From contig NZ_JAPELY010000003.1 in the NCBI RefSeq assembly GCF_026343295.1, positions 620,001 to 684,000 of the forward strand: a DNA stretch of 64,000 bases, read 5' to 3'. Under the pieces are notes generated by a model. It ran no database searches and was not told the origin of the DNA. It saw only the letters and a program-made list of their open reading frames with translations. The DNA is from Streptomyces sp. NBC_00083 (GTDB lineage Bacteria; Actinomycetota; Actinomycetes; Streptomycetales; Streptomycetaceae). Both the position numbers and the translations under genes were made by a program. Shown here one piece after another: positions 16,449 through 24,484 of the stretch (the first letter of the stretch is position 1; every line of letters starts with the position of its first letter).

Positions 16449-17378
16449 ATGGTGGAGATACGGGACGACCGTTCGCGGGGTCCGCTCACCGCGTCCGAGG
16501 ACGGTCACGAGGCCGGCCGCGTCGACCGCGTCACGCTCGACGCGAAGAGCGGCCCGCCGAGCGCGACGCTCGCGCTCCTGCACACCTCCTCCGCGCACGT
16601 TCCGGTCTTCGACGCCCTGCGCGTCGAGGAGGCGCCGGACCTCGGACTGCGGCACCTCGTCCATCCTCAACTGCTCGACAGGGCACGGGAGTCGGGGCCC
16701 GACGCGGTCGCCGGCGCCGTGCGGGACGTCCTGGCCGACGCGGTGGCCGGGGGAGCGGACGCGGTCCTGTGCACCTGCTCCACGATCGGCGCCGTCGCCG
16801 AGACGGCTTCCGCCTCGCTCGGTGTTCCGGTCCTCCGCGTCGACCGGCCGATGGCCGCGGCCGCCGTCGCGCACGGCGGCCGGATCGCGGTGGTGGCCAC
16901 GGTCGAGTCCACCCTGGAGCCGACCGCGGCGCTGATCCGCGAGGAGTTCGCGGCGCGGGTGGAGGGTGCGAGCCACGAGGTGGGGGCGGCCTCCGGGGCG
17001 AGGGGGGTTCGCCGCCGGGCGGGCGCCGGTCGCGACGGGGACGCGCATCGCGCTGCGATCGGAGTCCCGCCCGTCGCCCAACGCCTGGGCGACCACCTGA
17101 CCCCCCACACCCCCCTCGCCCCCCACACCCCCCTCGCCCTCCACACCGTCCTGGCCCGGGACGCCTGGCCGCACTTCGAGGCGGGTGACACCGACGCGTA
17201 CTGCGCGGAGATCGCCCGCACCGTGGACGCGCTGCGCGACGTCGACGTCGTCGTCCTCGCGCAGGCCTCGATGGCCCCCGCCGTCGCACGGGTCACGACC
17301 CGCGTTCCCGTGCTGGCCAGCCCCCGGCTCGGCTTGCGGGCGGCGGCAGCCGCGGCGGGACCGACCCGGACGGGTTGA
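16449..17378 (+). CDS. Asp/Glu racemase-family protein
   Basis: This 309-aa protein starts at ATG 16449 behind GGAGAGGAG. LALLHTSSAHVPVFDAL begins the first domain. CTCSTIGAV near residue 115 supplies the first catalytic-type Cys. The second Cys position, expected in the C-terminal half, reads VVLAQASM, so a classic two-Cys racemase mechanism is unlikely. Single-Cys relatives include arylmalonate-decarboxylase-like proteins, and many genomes carry this variant without known function. A central stretch (about residues 180-235) is low complexity with a repeated HTPLA segment encoded by a tandem repeat. It follows panD by 95 bp, but metabolic linkage is not shown. Confidence 0.75.
   Translation: MVEIRDDRSRGPLTASEDGHEAGRVDRVTLDAKSGPPSATLALLHTSSAHVPVFDALRVEEAPDLGLRHLVHPQLLDRARESGPDAVAGAVRDVLADAVAGGADAVLCTCSTIGAVAETASASLGVPVLRVDRPMAAAAVAHGGRIAVVATVESTLEPTAALIREEFAARVEGASHEVGAASGARGVRRRAGAGRDGDAHRAAIGVPPVAQRLGDHLTPHTPLAPHTPLALHTVLARDAWPHFEAGDTDAYCAEIARTVDALRDVDVVVLAQASMAPAVARVTTRVPVLASPRLGLRAAAAAAGPTRTG
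17101..17148 (+). repeat. Short tandem repeat inside the racemase-like gene
   Basis: Two and a half copies of an 18-bp C-rich unit (core CCCACACCCCCCTCGCC) encode HTPLAP-HTPLAL-HT in frame. Because 18 is a multiple of three, copy-number slippage would keep the frame. Confidence 0.75.
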
Positions 17379-17439
17379 ACCGGCGGGCGCCGGGCAGGCG
17401 CGCGGGTGAAGCTGAACTCGAACCTTGAGGAGGCCGACC

Positions 17440-17709
17440 ATGACCGTGCCGCACCCGGAACCGACCCCGCCGTGGCCCACACCGCTGCCCGACCCCGAAC
17501 CGGGACCGATCCCCAACCCCGGTCCTGGGCCCGGCCCCGATCCGGTCCCGCCGAGGCCCGGCCCCGGTCCCGACCCGCAGCCTCCGGGCCCGGGGCCCGA
17601 CCCCAGGCCCCCGCAGCCGGACCCGGACCCCGCCGTGCCGGACCCCGTGCCCCAGCCCCCGGGCCCCGACCCCGTACCGGGCCCGCCGCAGCCGGAGCCG
17701 GCGGGCTGA
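17440..17709 (+). CDS. Pro/Gly/Asp-rich small protein
   Basis: This 89-aa protein is made almost entirely of P, G and D with occasional E, Q and V, in motifs such as PGPGPDP and PQPPGPDPVP. The start ATG 17440 has a very strong ribosome site (GAGGAGG, 7-8 nt spacing), and a perfect 17-bp hairpin terminator lies 9 bp after the stop. Together these make it a credible gene despite its composition. It would be disordered or polyproline-II-like and acidic. There is no signal peptide, and the function is unknown. Confidence 0.55.
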   Translation: MTVPHPEPTPPWPTPLPDPEPGPIPNPGPGPGPDPVPPRPGPGPDPQPPGPGPDPRPPQPDPDPAVPDPVPQPPGPDPVPGPPQPEPAG

Positions 17710-17718
17710 GCTCCCGTA

Positions 17719-17761
17719 CACGGGCCCCCGCAGCCGGAACCTCAGGCTGCGGGGGCCCGTG
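17719..17761. terminator. Bidirectional hairpin terminator
   Basis: A perfect 17-bp inverted repeat (CACGGGCCCCCGCAGCC and its complement) with a 9-nt loop separates the convergent Pro-rich gene and gnd. There is no T-tract, as is common for Streptomyces terminators. Confidence 0.85.
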
Positions 17762-17772
17762 CCTGTGCGCCG

Positions 17773-19215
17773 TCAGCCCGCGTCCACCTCCGAACGGTCC
17801 CCGCCCCACAGCGTGTGGAATGAGCCCTCGCGGTCGGTGCGGCGGTAGGTGTGCGCGCCGAAGAAGTCACGCTGGCCCTGGGTGAGGGCCGCCGGGAGGC
17901 GCTCGGCGCGCAGCGCGTCGTAGTAGGCGAGCGCCGCCGAGAAGCCCGGCACCGGTACGCCGTGGCGGGTGGCCGCCACGATCACCGCGCGCCAGTCGTC
18001 CTGCGCCGCCCCGATCTCGTCGCCGAAGCGCTTGTCCGACAGCAGGCTGGGCAGCTCGGGCTGGGCGTCGTAGGCGGCCCGGATGCGGTCGAGGAACGCG
18101 GCCCTGATGATGCAGCCCGCGCGCCAGATCGCCGCCACCGCGCCCGGATCGACCTCCCAGTCGTAGTTCTGGCTGCCCGCCTGGACCTGGTGGAAGCCCT
18201 GCGTGTACGACACGATCTTGGACGCGTACAGCGCCTGCTCGACCTGATCGGCGAAGGCCGCGGCCTCCTTCTCGTCCAGCGGGGCCACCGAGGGGCCGGT
18301 CAACGAGCGGGCGGCCTCCCGCAGTTCGGCGTGGCCCGAGAGCGAGCGGGCGAACACGGCCTCCGCGATCCCCGACACCGGCACCCCGAGGTCGAGCGCG
18401 ATCTGCACCGTCCAGCGGCCGGTGCCCTTCTGCTCCGCCTGGTCCTCGACCACGTCGACGAACGGCTTCCCGGTCGCCGCGTCGACATGGGCCAGCACCT
18501 CGGCCGTGATCTCGATCAGATACGAGTCGAGCCGCCCGGTGTTCCAGCCGCGGAACGTCTCGGCGATCTTCTCGGGGGAGTAGCCGGCGACCGTGCGCAG
18601 CAGGTGGTAGGCCTCCGCGATGAGCTGCATGTCGGCGTACTCGATGCCGTTGTGCACCATCTTCACGAAGTGGCCCGCACCGTCCGGGCCGACATGGGTG
18701 ACGCACGGGGCGCCGTCGGGGGCCTTCGCCGCGATCCGTTCCAGGAGCGGGCCGAGGGACTTGTAGGACTCGGCCGAGCCGCCGGGCATGATGCTCGGCC
18801 CGTTCAGGGCGCCCTCCTCGCCGCCCGAGATGCCGACGCCCACGAAGTGGATGCCGCGCTCGCGCAGTTCGCGCTCGCGCCTGCGGGTGTCCTCGAAGTG
18901 GGCGTTGCCGCCGTCGATGATGACGTCGCCCTTGTCGAGCAGGGGCGCGAACTCCTTGATGACCGCGTCCGTCGGGTCGCCCGCCTTGACCATGATCACG
19001 AGACGGCGCGGCCGTTCGAGCGCGGCCACGAAGTCCTCCGGCGATTCGGCCGCGACGAAGCTGCCCTCGGAACCGAACTCCTCGACCAGCGCGCGGGTCT
19101 TGGCGGCCGTCCGGTTGTGGACCGCGACCGTGAAACCGTTGCGCGCGAAGTTGCGGGCGAGGTTGCGGCCCATGACCGCGAGTCCGGTGACGCCGATCTG
19201 GGCTGTTCCACTCAT
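17773..19215 (-). CDS. gnd: 6-phosphogluconate dehydrogenase, decarboxylating
   Basis: This 480-aa enzyme oxidises 6-phosphogluconate to ribulose-5-phosphate and CO2, making NADPH in the pentose phosphate pathway. The start ATG 19215 lies behind AGGAGC. Motifs are the Rossmann turn GVTGLAVMGRNLARN, HNRTAAKT for NADP, IIDGGNAHFEDT, the family signature GVGISGGEEGALNGPS, HFVKMVHNGIEYADMQ with the catalytic Lys, and the C-terminal QRDFFGAHTYRRTD. The length matches the long dimeric Gnd form. It is divergent from the Rpf-like hydrolase gene. Confidence 0.97.
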   Translation of the reverse strand: MSGTAQIGVTGLAVMGRNLARNFARNGFTVAVHNRTAAKTRALVEEFGSEGSFVAAESPEDFVAALERPRRLVIMVKAGDPTDAVIKEFAPLLDKGDVIIDGGNAHFEDTRRRERELRERGIHFVGVGISGGEEGALNGPSIMPGGSAESYKSLGPLLERIAAKAPDGAPCVTHVGPDGAGHFVKMVHNGIEYADMQLIAEAYHLLRTVAGYSPEKIAETFRGWNTGRLDSYLIEITAEVLAHVDAATGKPFVDVVEDQAEQKGTGRWTVQIALDLGVPVSGIAEAVFARSLSGHAELREAARSLTGPSVAPLDEKEAAAFADQVEQALYASKIVSYTQGFHQVQAGSQNYDWEVDPGAVAAIWRAGCIIRAAFLDRIRAAYDAQPELPSLLSDKRFGDEIGAAQDDWRAVIVAATRHGVPVPGFSAALAYYDALRAERLPAALTQGQRDFFGAHTYRRTDREGSFHTLWGGDRSEVDAG

Positions 19216-19446
19216 GCGTGTGCTCCTGGATCCTCGGGGTTCGCGGCGCCACGAGCAACCGTCACGACGCGCGGTTGCCGCCCACCCTACGGAACGCAGC
19301 ACGTCAGGCGGGATGGACCGGGTGCCCGACACGGGCGGCGAAAGTCCCGCGGGGTCCCGGGTGCGGCCCTCTGTTCGTCCGACCCCTTGTCATGGCCGGT
19401 TGGCAGCCCCTATTTTGGCGGCTCTTGATGCCTTCGAGGGGGACTC

Positions 19447-20670
19447 ATGGCCTTACGCGGCCGGCACCGCCGGTATCAGCCGAGCCGGATCAACCAGGCG
19501 TCCCTGACGGTCACGGCCGGCGGGGTGGGCATCGCCCTTCCGCTGATCGCGGCCGGCACCGCGGACGCCGCGTCCGTCGACGTGTGGAGCAAGGTCGCGG
19601 CCTGCGAGTCGTCGAACAGCTGGCACATCAACACCGGCAACGGCTTCTACGGCGGGCTCCAGTTCACCCAGTCCACCTGGGCGGCGTACGGGGGCCGGCA
19701 GTACGCGGCGCGCGCTGACCTCGCCACCCGCGACCAGCAGATCGCGGTCGCCGAGAAGGTGCTCAAGGGGCAGGGCCCCGGCGCCTGGCCGGTCTGCTCG
19801 GGGGAGGCGGGGCTCACCCGGGGCGGTTCGGCCCCGCACCTGACCACGACGACCCAGCACCGCACCGAGATCAAGCCGGCCGCGCCCCCGGCGGCCAGGG
19901 CGCACGCCGCGAAGCCGTCGGCCTCGGCGCCGTCCGCCAAGCCGTCCGCCGCGAAGCAGGCCGAACAGGCCGGCCCCACCAAGGTTCCGGGCGTGCGCGA
20001 TGCGTACACCGTGGTGCACGGCGACTCGCTCTCCCTGATCGCCGAGCGCGAGCGCGTCCAGGGCGGCTGGCCGCATCTGTACGCCGAGAACCGCACGGTC
20101 GTCGGCGCCGACCCCGATCTCATCCGCCCGGGACAGCACCTCACGCTGCCCGGTGCCGCTCCCGCCAAGCCCACGGCCCCGCCCAAGAGCGTGCCCAGGC
20201 CCGCCGCGAAGCCCGTGGCGAAGGCGCCCGCGGCCAAGCCCGCGGCGAAGACGGCCGCCAAGTCAGCGGGGTTCACCGCGCCGGTCGACGCGCACCCCAG
20301 CACCCCGTACCACAAGGCCGGTTCGTCCTGGGCGAGCGGCTACCACACCGGCGTCGACTTCCCCGTCTCCACCGGCACCTCGGTCAAGGCGGTCACCTCG
20401 GGCACGGTCGTCGAGGCGGGCTGGGGCGGCGCGTACGGATACGAGGTGGTGATCCACCACCCCGACGGCCGTTACAGCCAGTACGGGCACCTCTCCGCGC
20501 TCACCGTGAAGGCGGGCCAGAAGGTCAACACCGGCCAGCGGATCGGGCGTTCGGGCGCGACGGGCAACGCGACCGGGCCGCACCTCCACTTCGAGATCAG
20601 GACCGGCCCGAACTACGGCTCCGATGTGGACCCGCTGGCCTATCTGAGGGCGGGTGGCGTCGCCGTCTGA
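19447..20670 (+). CDS. Secreted Rpf-LysM-M23 cell-wall hydrolase
   Basis: This 407-aa secreted protein has four parts: a signal peptide ending near AGTADAAS (residue 43); a resuscitation-promoting-factor transglycosylase-like domain (VWSKVAACESSNSWHINTG, residues 46-120) with the catalytic Glu in CESS; an Ala/Lys/Pro linker; a LysM domain (AYTVVHGDSLSLIAE, about 187-235); a second linker; and an M23 peptidase domain (HTGVDFP to GPHLHFEI, about 280-400). It would cleave glycan strands and peptide cross-links during germination or growth. This layout is the one I associate with S. coelicolor RpfD, next to gnd as here. I saw no c-di-AMP (ydaO-type) riboswitch in the short leader. Confidence 0.92.
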   Translation: MALRGRHRRYQPSRINQASLTVTAGGVGIALPLIAAGTADAASVDVWSKVAACESSNSWHINTGNGFYGGLQFTQSTWAAYGGRQYAARADLATRDQQIAVAEKVLKGQGPGAWPVCSGEAGLTRGGSAPHLTTTTQHRTEIKPAAPPAARAHAAKPSASAPSAKPSAAKQAEQAGPTKVPGVRDAYTVVHGDSLSLIAERERVQGGWPHLYAENRTVVGADPDLIRPGQHLTLPGAAPAKPTAPPKSVPRPAAKPVAKAPAAKPAAKTAAKSAGFTAPVDAHPSTPYHKAGSSWASGYHTGVDFPVSTGTSVKAVTSGTVVEAGWGGAYGYEVVIHHPDGRYSQYGHLSALTVKAGQKVNTGQRIGRSGATGNATGPHLHFEIRTGPNYGSDVDPLAYLRAGGVAV

Positions 20671-21617
20671 TCCGGGGTGTCCTCCCGGTGATCGGGGGTG
20701 CCCTCCCGGGGATCCGGGGTCTTCGCGCGACACTCGTCGCCGGATGGCCGGGCGGGCGGGCCCTCCGTCGTGGCCGGCTCGTCGTGACGGGTGGCGGCGA
20801 GCCGCTCCGTGGTGAGCAGGACCAGGCCGCCCGCCGCCACGGCGCCGGATCCGAGGGCGATCGCGGTGCCCGCGACCCCGTACCGGAAGGATTCGCCGAA
20901 CAGGGTCAAGCCGATCGCCGCGGCGACCACGGGGTTGACGACGGTGACGGTCGCCAGCGGCGCCGCGAGCCCCGCGCCGCGGTAGGAGGCCTGTGAGAGC
21001 AGCAGCCCCGCGCACGCGAACCCGGCTGTCGCGCACAGGATGGGCACCTCGTGCAGGGGCAGCCCCGCGTCCCAGTCCTCGGCGACGGACTTGGTGAACA
21101 CCGAGGCGAGGCCGAACGCGGCGCCCGCCGCCGTGGCGAGCAGGACGCTGCGGGTGGCCGACCTGCGCAGCGCCCGTGAGGCGAGGAAGAGCGCGGCCAC
21201 CCCGCCGAACCCGGCCGCGACCAGGACGAGCCGTGACTCGGGTGCGAGCACATCGGTGTCCACGCCGCGGGTCAGGACGAGCAGGCCCGCGAGGCCGACG
21301 GTGGCCATGACCGCCCCGCGCCAGGCTGCGGCCCCGGCGCTGTGCCGCACGAACACCGCCGACATGGGCAGCGCGAAGACGATGGTGAGCGCGCCCAGGG
21401 GCTGCACCAGGGTCAGCGGGCCGAAGGCCAGGGCCGCGACGTGCAGCGTCGCACCCAGCCCGTTGAGAGCGACCGAGCCCCACCACGCCGGGCGGCGCAC
21501 GGGGGCGTACGCGCTGCTCGGGGCGGAGGCGGCGACGCGCTCCTGAACGATCGCCGCCGCCGCGTACGCGACGGCGGAGACCAGGGACAGCAGCACGGCC
21601 AGGACAAGGGCGCTCAT
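20640..21617 (-). CDS. DMT-superfamily (EamA-like) membrane transporter
   Basis: The protein is 325 aa with ATG 21617 as start (GTG 21626 is possible). About ten hydrophobic helices make two EamA-type halves: VLAVLLSLVSAVAYAAAAIV at the start, PLGALTIVFALPMSAVFV in the first half, and VVNPVVAAAIGLTLFGES in the second. Such proteins export metabolites or drugs; no substrate is evident. The C-terminal tail of about 45 residues is hydrophilic and ends in a 7-residue repeat (TPDPREG, TPDHRED, TPDQTAT). The gene overlaps the convergent Rpf-like gene by 31 bp. Confidence 0.88.
   Translation of the reverse strand: MSALVLAVLLSLVSAVAYAAAAIVQERVAASAPSSAYAPVRRPAWWGSVALNGLGATLHVAALAFGPLTLVQPLGALTIVFALPMSAVFVRHSAGAAAWRGAVMATVGLAGLLVLTRGVDTDVLAPESRLVLVAAGFGGVAALFLASRALRRSATRSVLLATAAGAAFGLASVFTKSVAEDWDAGLPLHEVPILCATAGFACAGLLLSQASYRGAGLAAPLATVTVVNPVVAAAIGLTLFGESFRYGVAGTAIALGSGAVAAGGLVLLTTERLAATRHDEPATTEGPPARPSGDECRAKTPDPREGTPDHREDTPDQTATPPALR
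20669..20731. repeat. 21-bp tandem repeat at a convergent gene overlap
   Basis: Units begin at 20669, 20690 and 20711 (GATCCGGGGTGTCCTCCCGGT and close variants; the third is partial). They code the TPD-containing 7-aa repeat at the DMT protein C-terminus, and the first unit begins at the Rpf-like gene stop codon. Confidence 0.8.
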
Positions 21618-21935
21618 GGCTCCCACGATGTCTCGTTGTGGACCCCGTGTCGTCGTCCCTGAGCACCGAATGCGCCGTACTCCAGGAGGAGTAGAGAGAT
21701 ACGACCGGAGTCGCCCCAGATATCGGACTTTCAGTAAAACCGCAGCTCAAAATGGGCGTCAAGAGGAGCGGAAGAACGGCTTCCGCCCGTGGGGGGCCGC
21801 CGGTGAGCCGCTGGTGAAACATGCCTGTCCACGGGCCCGGATCCGGCCATGGTGTGGTCGTGCCATGGTGGCACGTACTGCCATGCGTGTCAGGATTCCT
21901 TGACACTCTCCTTCTGTCAGGGCAACCTGACGTCC
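21618..21935. other. Divergent regulatory region, 318 bp, with several palindromes
   Basis: No gene is supported here. Besides the paired operator-like sites listed separately, it contains TACTCC-AGGA-GGAGTA (21678-21693), about 60 bp before the DMT gene, and CGTGCCA-TGG-TGGCACG (21859-21875), about 60 bp before the HTH gene. Each is a perfect inverted repeat. Confidence 0.7.
21887..21932 (+). promoter_or_regulatory. Two related operator-like palindromes before the HTH/Clp-N genes
   Basis: Site 1 (21887-21906) is GTGTCA-N8-TGACAC. Site 2 (21915-21932) contains TGTCAGG-GCAA-CCTGACG. Both fit TGTCAGG-N4-CYTGACR, with starts 27 bp apart, and site 2 ends 4 bp before the ATG, where it would block ribosome access or transcription. 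TTGACA in site 1 could also be a -35 element. Autoregulation by the adjacent HTH protein is an inference. Confidence 0.6.
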
Positions 21936-22178
21936 ATGGGAGCTGAGGACACACCGGCCTCGCTGGCCGGACAAGTCACCAACAAGGACCCCGCCGTCGG
22001 ACTCGCGGCGGTCGTCGCGCTGCGCCGCCTCCTGGAGGAACTGGAGCGCGTCCACGTGGACAACGCCCGCGAACAGGGCTGGTCCTGGCAGAACATCGCC
22101 ACCTCGCTGCAGGTCAGCAGGCAGTCGGTGCACGAAAAGCATGCGAGCAGGCGCAAAGCCACGGGCAAGGAGGACTGA
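21936..22178 (+). CDS. Small helix-turn-helix protein upstream of the Clp-N gene
   Basis: This 80-aa protein starts at ATG 21936 (MGAEDTPASLAGQ). An upstream in-frame extension would run through the palindromes and is less likely. A leading helix (GLAAVVALRRLLEELERVHVDNA) is followed by a compact HTH: GWSWQNIATSLQVSRQSVHEKH. It ends 1 nt before the GTG of the Clp N-terminal-domain gene, with the ribosome site AAGGAGG inside this gene, so the pair is translationally linked. It is likely a local transcription regulator, possibly acting on the two palindromes upstream. No known clpP regulator motif was recognised. Confidence 0.85.
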   Translation: MGAEDTPASLAGQVTNKDPAVGLAAVVALRRLLEELERVHVDNAREQGWSWQNIATSLQVSRQSVHEKHASRRKATGKED

Positions 22179-22179
22179 G

Positions 22180-22728
22180 GTGTTCGAGTTTTTCACCGAG
22201 CGGGCCAGGAGGGCGATCGTGGCGTCGCAGGACGAGGCGATCGCTCTGGGCCACGATTTCATCGGCACCGAGCACATCCTGCTGGGGCTCGCCGGAACCG
22301 AGGACGGCACGGCGGGGCAGGTGCTCGCCGCGCAGGGCGTGGCCGTGGACCGGGTCCGCGCGGAGACCGTACGGGTCCTGGAGGCGGCCGGGGTGCCGAG
22401 CACCGGCGGGCAGCCGGCCAAGGACGCCCTCGCCTCGATCGGCATCGACGTCGAGGAGATCAAGCGCCAGGCCGACAACGCCTTCGGACCGGGCGCCTTC
22501 CAGTACCCGCGGCCCGCCTACACGCCCCGCGCCAAGAAGGTCCTCGAAGCCACCCTGCGCGAGGCCGAGGAGCTCGGGCACGACCGTTTCGGTACCGAGC
22601 ACATGCTGCTCGGCCTGCTGGCGGCGGGCGACGGCGGCCGCGGGGTCGAGGTGCTGACGGCCCTCGGCGCGGACCGGGCGCGGCTGCGCGCGGCGGTCCT
22701 GGCCGCGATCGCACCCCCCAGCGCGTAG
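22180..22728 (+). CDS. Stand-alone Clp N-terminal (R-domain) protein
   Basis: This 182-aa protein starts at GTG 22180 behind a near-ideal AAGGAGG. It contains two copies of the Clp N-domain repeat: FFTERARRAIVASQDEAI with IGTEHILLGLA, and YTPRAKKVLEATLREAEE with FGTEHMLLGLL. It lacks the AAA+ modules of ClpC/ClpA. Such proteins may act as adaptors, decoys or substrate-binding scaffolds for Clp proteases; none of these roles is shown here. The two repeats are separated by an insert near residues 75-105 (ASIGIDVEEIKRQAD). It is followed by a strong terminator, so the HTH/Clp-N pair is a complete transcription unit. Confidence 0.92.
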   Translation: MFEFFTERARRAIVASQDEAIALGHDFIGTEHILLGLAGTEDGTAGQVLAAQGVAVDRVRAETVRVLEAAGVPSTGGQPAKDALASIGIDVEEIKRQADNAFGPGAFQYPRPAYTPRAKKVLEATLREAEELGHDRFGTEHMLLGLLAAGDGGRGVEVLTALGADRARLRAAVLAAIAPPSA

Positions 22729-22758
22729 ATCACCGGAGGCCCGCCGCCTCCGCCGCCC

Positions 22759-22789
22759 CCGCTCGCCCCGCTCCTGCCGGGGCGAGCGG
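22759..22789 (+). terminator. Terminator after the Clp-N gene
   Basis: A perfect 12-bp stem (CCGCTCGCCCCG and its complement) with a 7-nt loop is followed by TTTGGT, 30 bp after the stop codon. Confidence 0.8.
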
Positions 22790-22870
22790 TTTGGTGCGGA
22801 GGGGGGTCGCTCCGTACCATGGCGCTTTTGGGAACTTGATATTCACGAGTGATCGAGGAACGCGGCGGCC

Positions 22871-24397
22871 ATGACGGTGACAGAGGACTTCCAGGACCAG
22901 GAGCACGGTCCCGGTGTCGACGAGCGGCCCGGCCAGGGCGTCGATCCGGACTTCGGCCCCGGTATCGACCCCGAGCGGCTCGCGCTCTGCCTGAGTGTGC
23001 TCGCCGAACTCGACACGATCGACGTCGACCACCCCGACGCGATCGCCGTGCGCCGCGCCACCGCCGGCGTCTACCGCACCGTGAAGCAGCGCCGCCGACA
23101 GGAGCGCCGCGCCGCCAAGACCGCCCACGACCGGGCCGTCACCGAGGCGACCGCCACCGGCTCGGCCGAGCGCATCGACGACGAGACCGAGGGCCTGCTG
23201 CCCAGCTCCTCCGTGACCGGCGAGATCGCGGGCATACTCCAGCGCCCCCGCTCCTGCTACATCTGCAAGGGCCGGTACGTCGAGGTCGACGCGTTCTACC
23301 ACCAGCTCTGCCAGCCGTGCGCCGCCATGAACCGCGCCCGCCGCGACGCCCGCACGGACCTCTCCGGCAAGCGCGCCCTGCTCACCGGCGGCCGCGCGAA
23401 GATCGGCATGTACATCGCGCTGCGGCTGCTGCGCGACGGCGCGCACACCACCATCACCACGCGCTTCCCCAAGGACGCCATCCGCCGCTTCAAGGCGATG
23501 GAGGACTCCGCCGAGTGGATGCACCGCCTCGAAGTCGTCGGCATCGACCTGCGCGACCCGGCGCAGGCGGTCGCCCTCGCCGAGCAGACCGCGCAGCGCG
23601 GCCCGCTGGACATCCTGATCAACAACGCCACCCAGACCGTGCGCCGGCTGCCCTCCGCCTACGCCGCCCTGGTGGAAGGCGAGAGCGCCGCGCTCCCGGC
23701 CGGCGAGCTGCCCGCGCACCACGTCATCGGGGCCTTCAACTCCGGCGCCGTGGACGGTCTGACCGCGCTTCCCGTCGGCGCCTCCGGGCTCGACGCCCAG
23801 CGGGTCGCCGACCTCGCCCTCACCGCGGGCAACGCCAGCCTCGCCCGCTACCAGGACGGCACCGCCCTCGACGCGGGCGGTCTCCTGCCGGACGTCGTCG
23901 ACAGCAACACCTGGGTGCAGTCCATCGACCAGATCTCCCCGGTCGAGCTCCTGGAAACCCAGCTGTGCAACTACACGGCGCCGTTCATCCTGATCAGCAT
24001 GCTCCGCCCGGCGATGGCCGACGCCGCCCGCAAGGCGCCGAACGGCCGCGCCTACGTGGTCAACGTGTCGGCGATGGAGGGCGTGTTCAGCCGCGGCTAC
24101 AAGGGCGCGGGACACCCCAACACCAACGCCGCCAAGGCCGCCATGAACATGGTCACGCGCACCAGCGGCCAGGAGATGTTCGAGACCGACAAGATCCTCG
24201 TGACGTCGGTCGACACCGGCTGGATCACCGACGAGCGTCCGCACCACGACAAGCTCCGCCTCGCCGAGGAGGGCTTCCACGCCCCGCTCGACCTGGTCGA
24301 CGGCGCGGCCCGCGTCTACGACCCGATCGTCCGCGGCGAGCTGGGCGAGGACCTGCACAGCGTCTTCCTCAAGGACTACCGGCCCGGCAACTGGTAG
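22871..24397 (+). CDS. SDR-fold protein with N-terminal helical and zinc-finger region
   Basis: This 508-aa protein has an acidic start, a charged coiled segment (TVKQRRRQERRAAKTAHDRA), a CYIC...CQPC four-Cys zinc-binding motif (about residues 130-150), then an SDR domain: GKRALLTGGRAKIGMYIAL, DLRDPAQ, ILINNATQT and VVNVSAMEG. In the active site the position four residues before Lys422 is Thr418, not Tyr, so standard SDR catalysis is doubtful. An insert of about 100 residues follows NNAT. This architecture is conserved in Streptomyces as I recall, but I know of no tested function. It is monocistronic, bounded by terminators. Confidence 0.85.
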   Translation: MTVTEDFQDQEHGPGVDERPGQGVDPDFGPGIDPERLALCLSVLAELDTIDVDHPDAIAVRRATAGVYRTVKQRRRQERRAAKTAHDRAVTEATATGSAERIDDETEGLLPSSSVTGEIAGILQRPRSCYICKGRYVEVDAFYHQLCQPCAAMNRARRDARTDLSGKRALLTGGRAKIGMYIALRLLRDGAHTTITTRFPKDAIRRFKAMEDSAEWMHRLEVVGIDLRDPAQAVALAEQTAQRGPLDILINNATQTVRRLPSAYAALVEGESAALPAGELPAHHVIGAFNSGAVDGLTALPVGASGLDAQRVADLALTAGNASLARYQDGTALDAGGLLPDVVDSNTWVQSIDQISPVELLETQLCNYTAPFILISMLRPAMADAARKAPNGRAYVVNVSAMEGVFSRGYKGAGHPNTNAAKAAMNMVTRTSGQEMFETDKILVTSVDTGWITDERPHHDKLRLAEEGFHAPLDLVDGAARVYDPIVRGELGEDLHSVFLKDYRPGNW

Positions 24398-24422
24398 GCC
24401 CGGGGCCGGCCACGGGCCATGA

Positions 24423-24459
24423 CGAAGGGGCGCCGCGCGCACATCGCGGCGCCCCTTCG
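24423..24459. terminator. Bidirectional terminator
   Basis: A perfect 15-bp inverted repeat (CGAAGGGGCGCCGCG and its complement) with a 7-nt loop lies between the convergent SDR and HD-domain genes. Confidence 0.85.
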
Positions 24460-24484
24460 GCGTCGGCGGGCCGGGCCCGTGGCG

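Noticed and set aside
19216..19446. c-di-AMP (ydaO) riboswitch before the Rpf-like gene
   Set aside because: Some Streptomyces rpf genes carry one, but this leader is short and I found no convincing conserved core.
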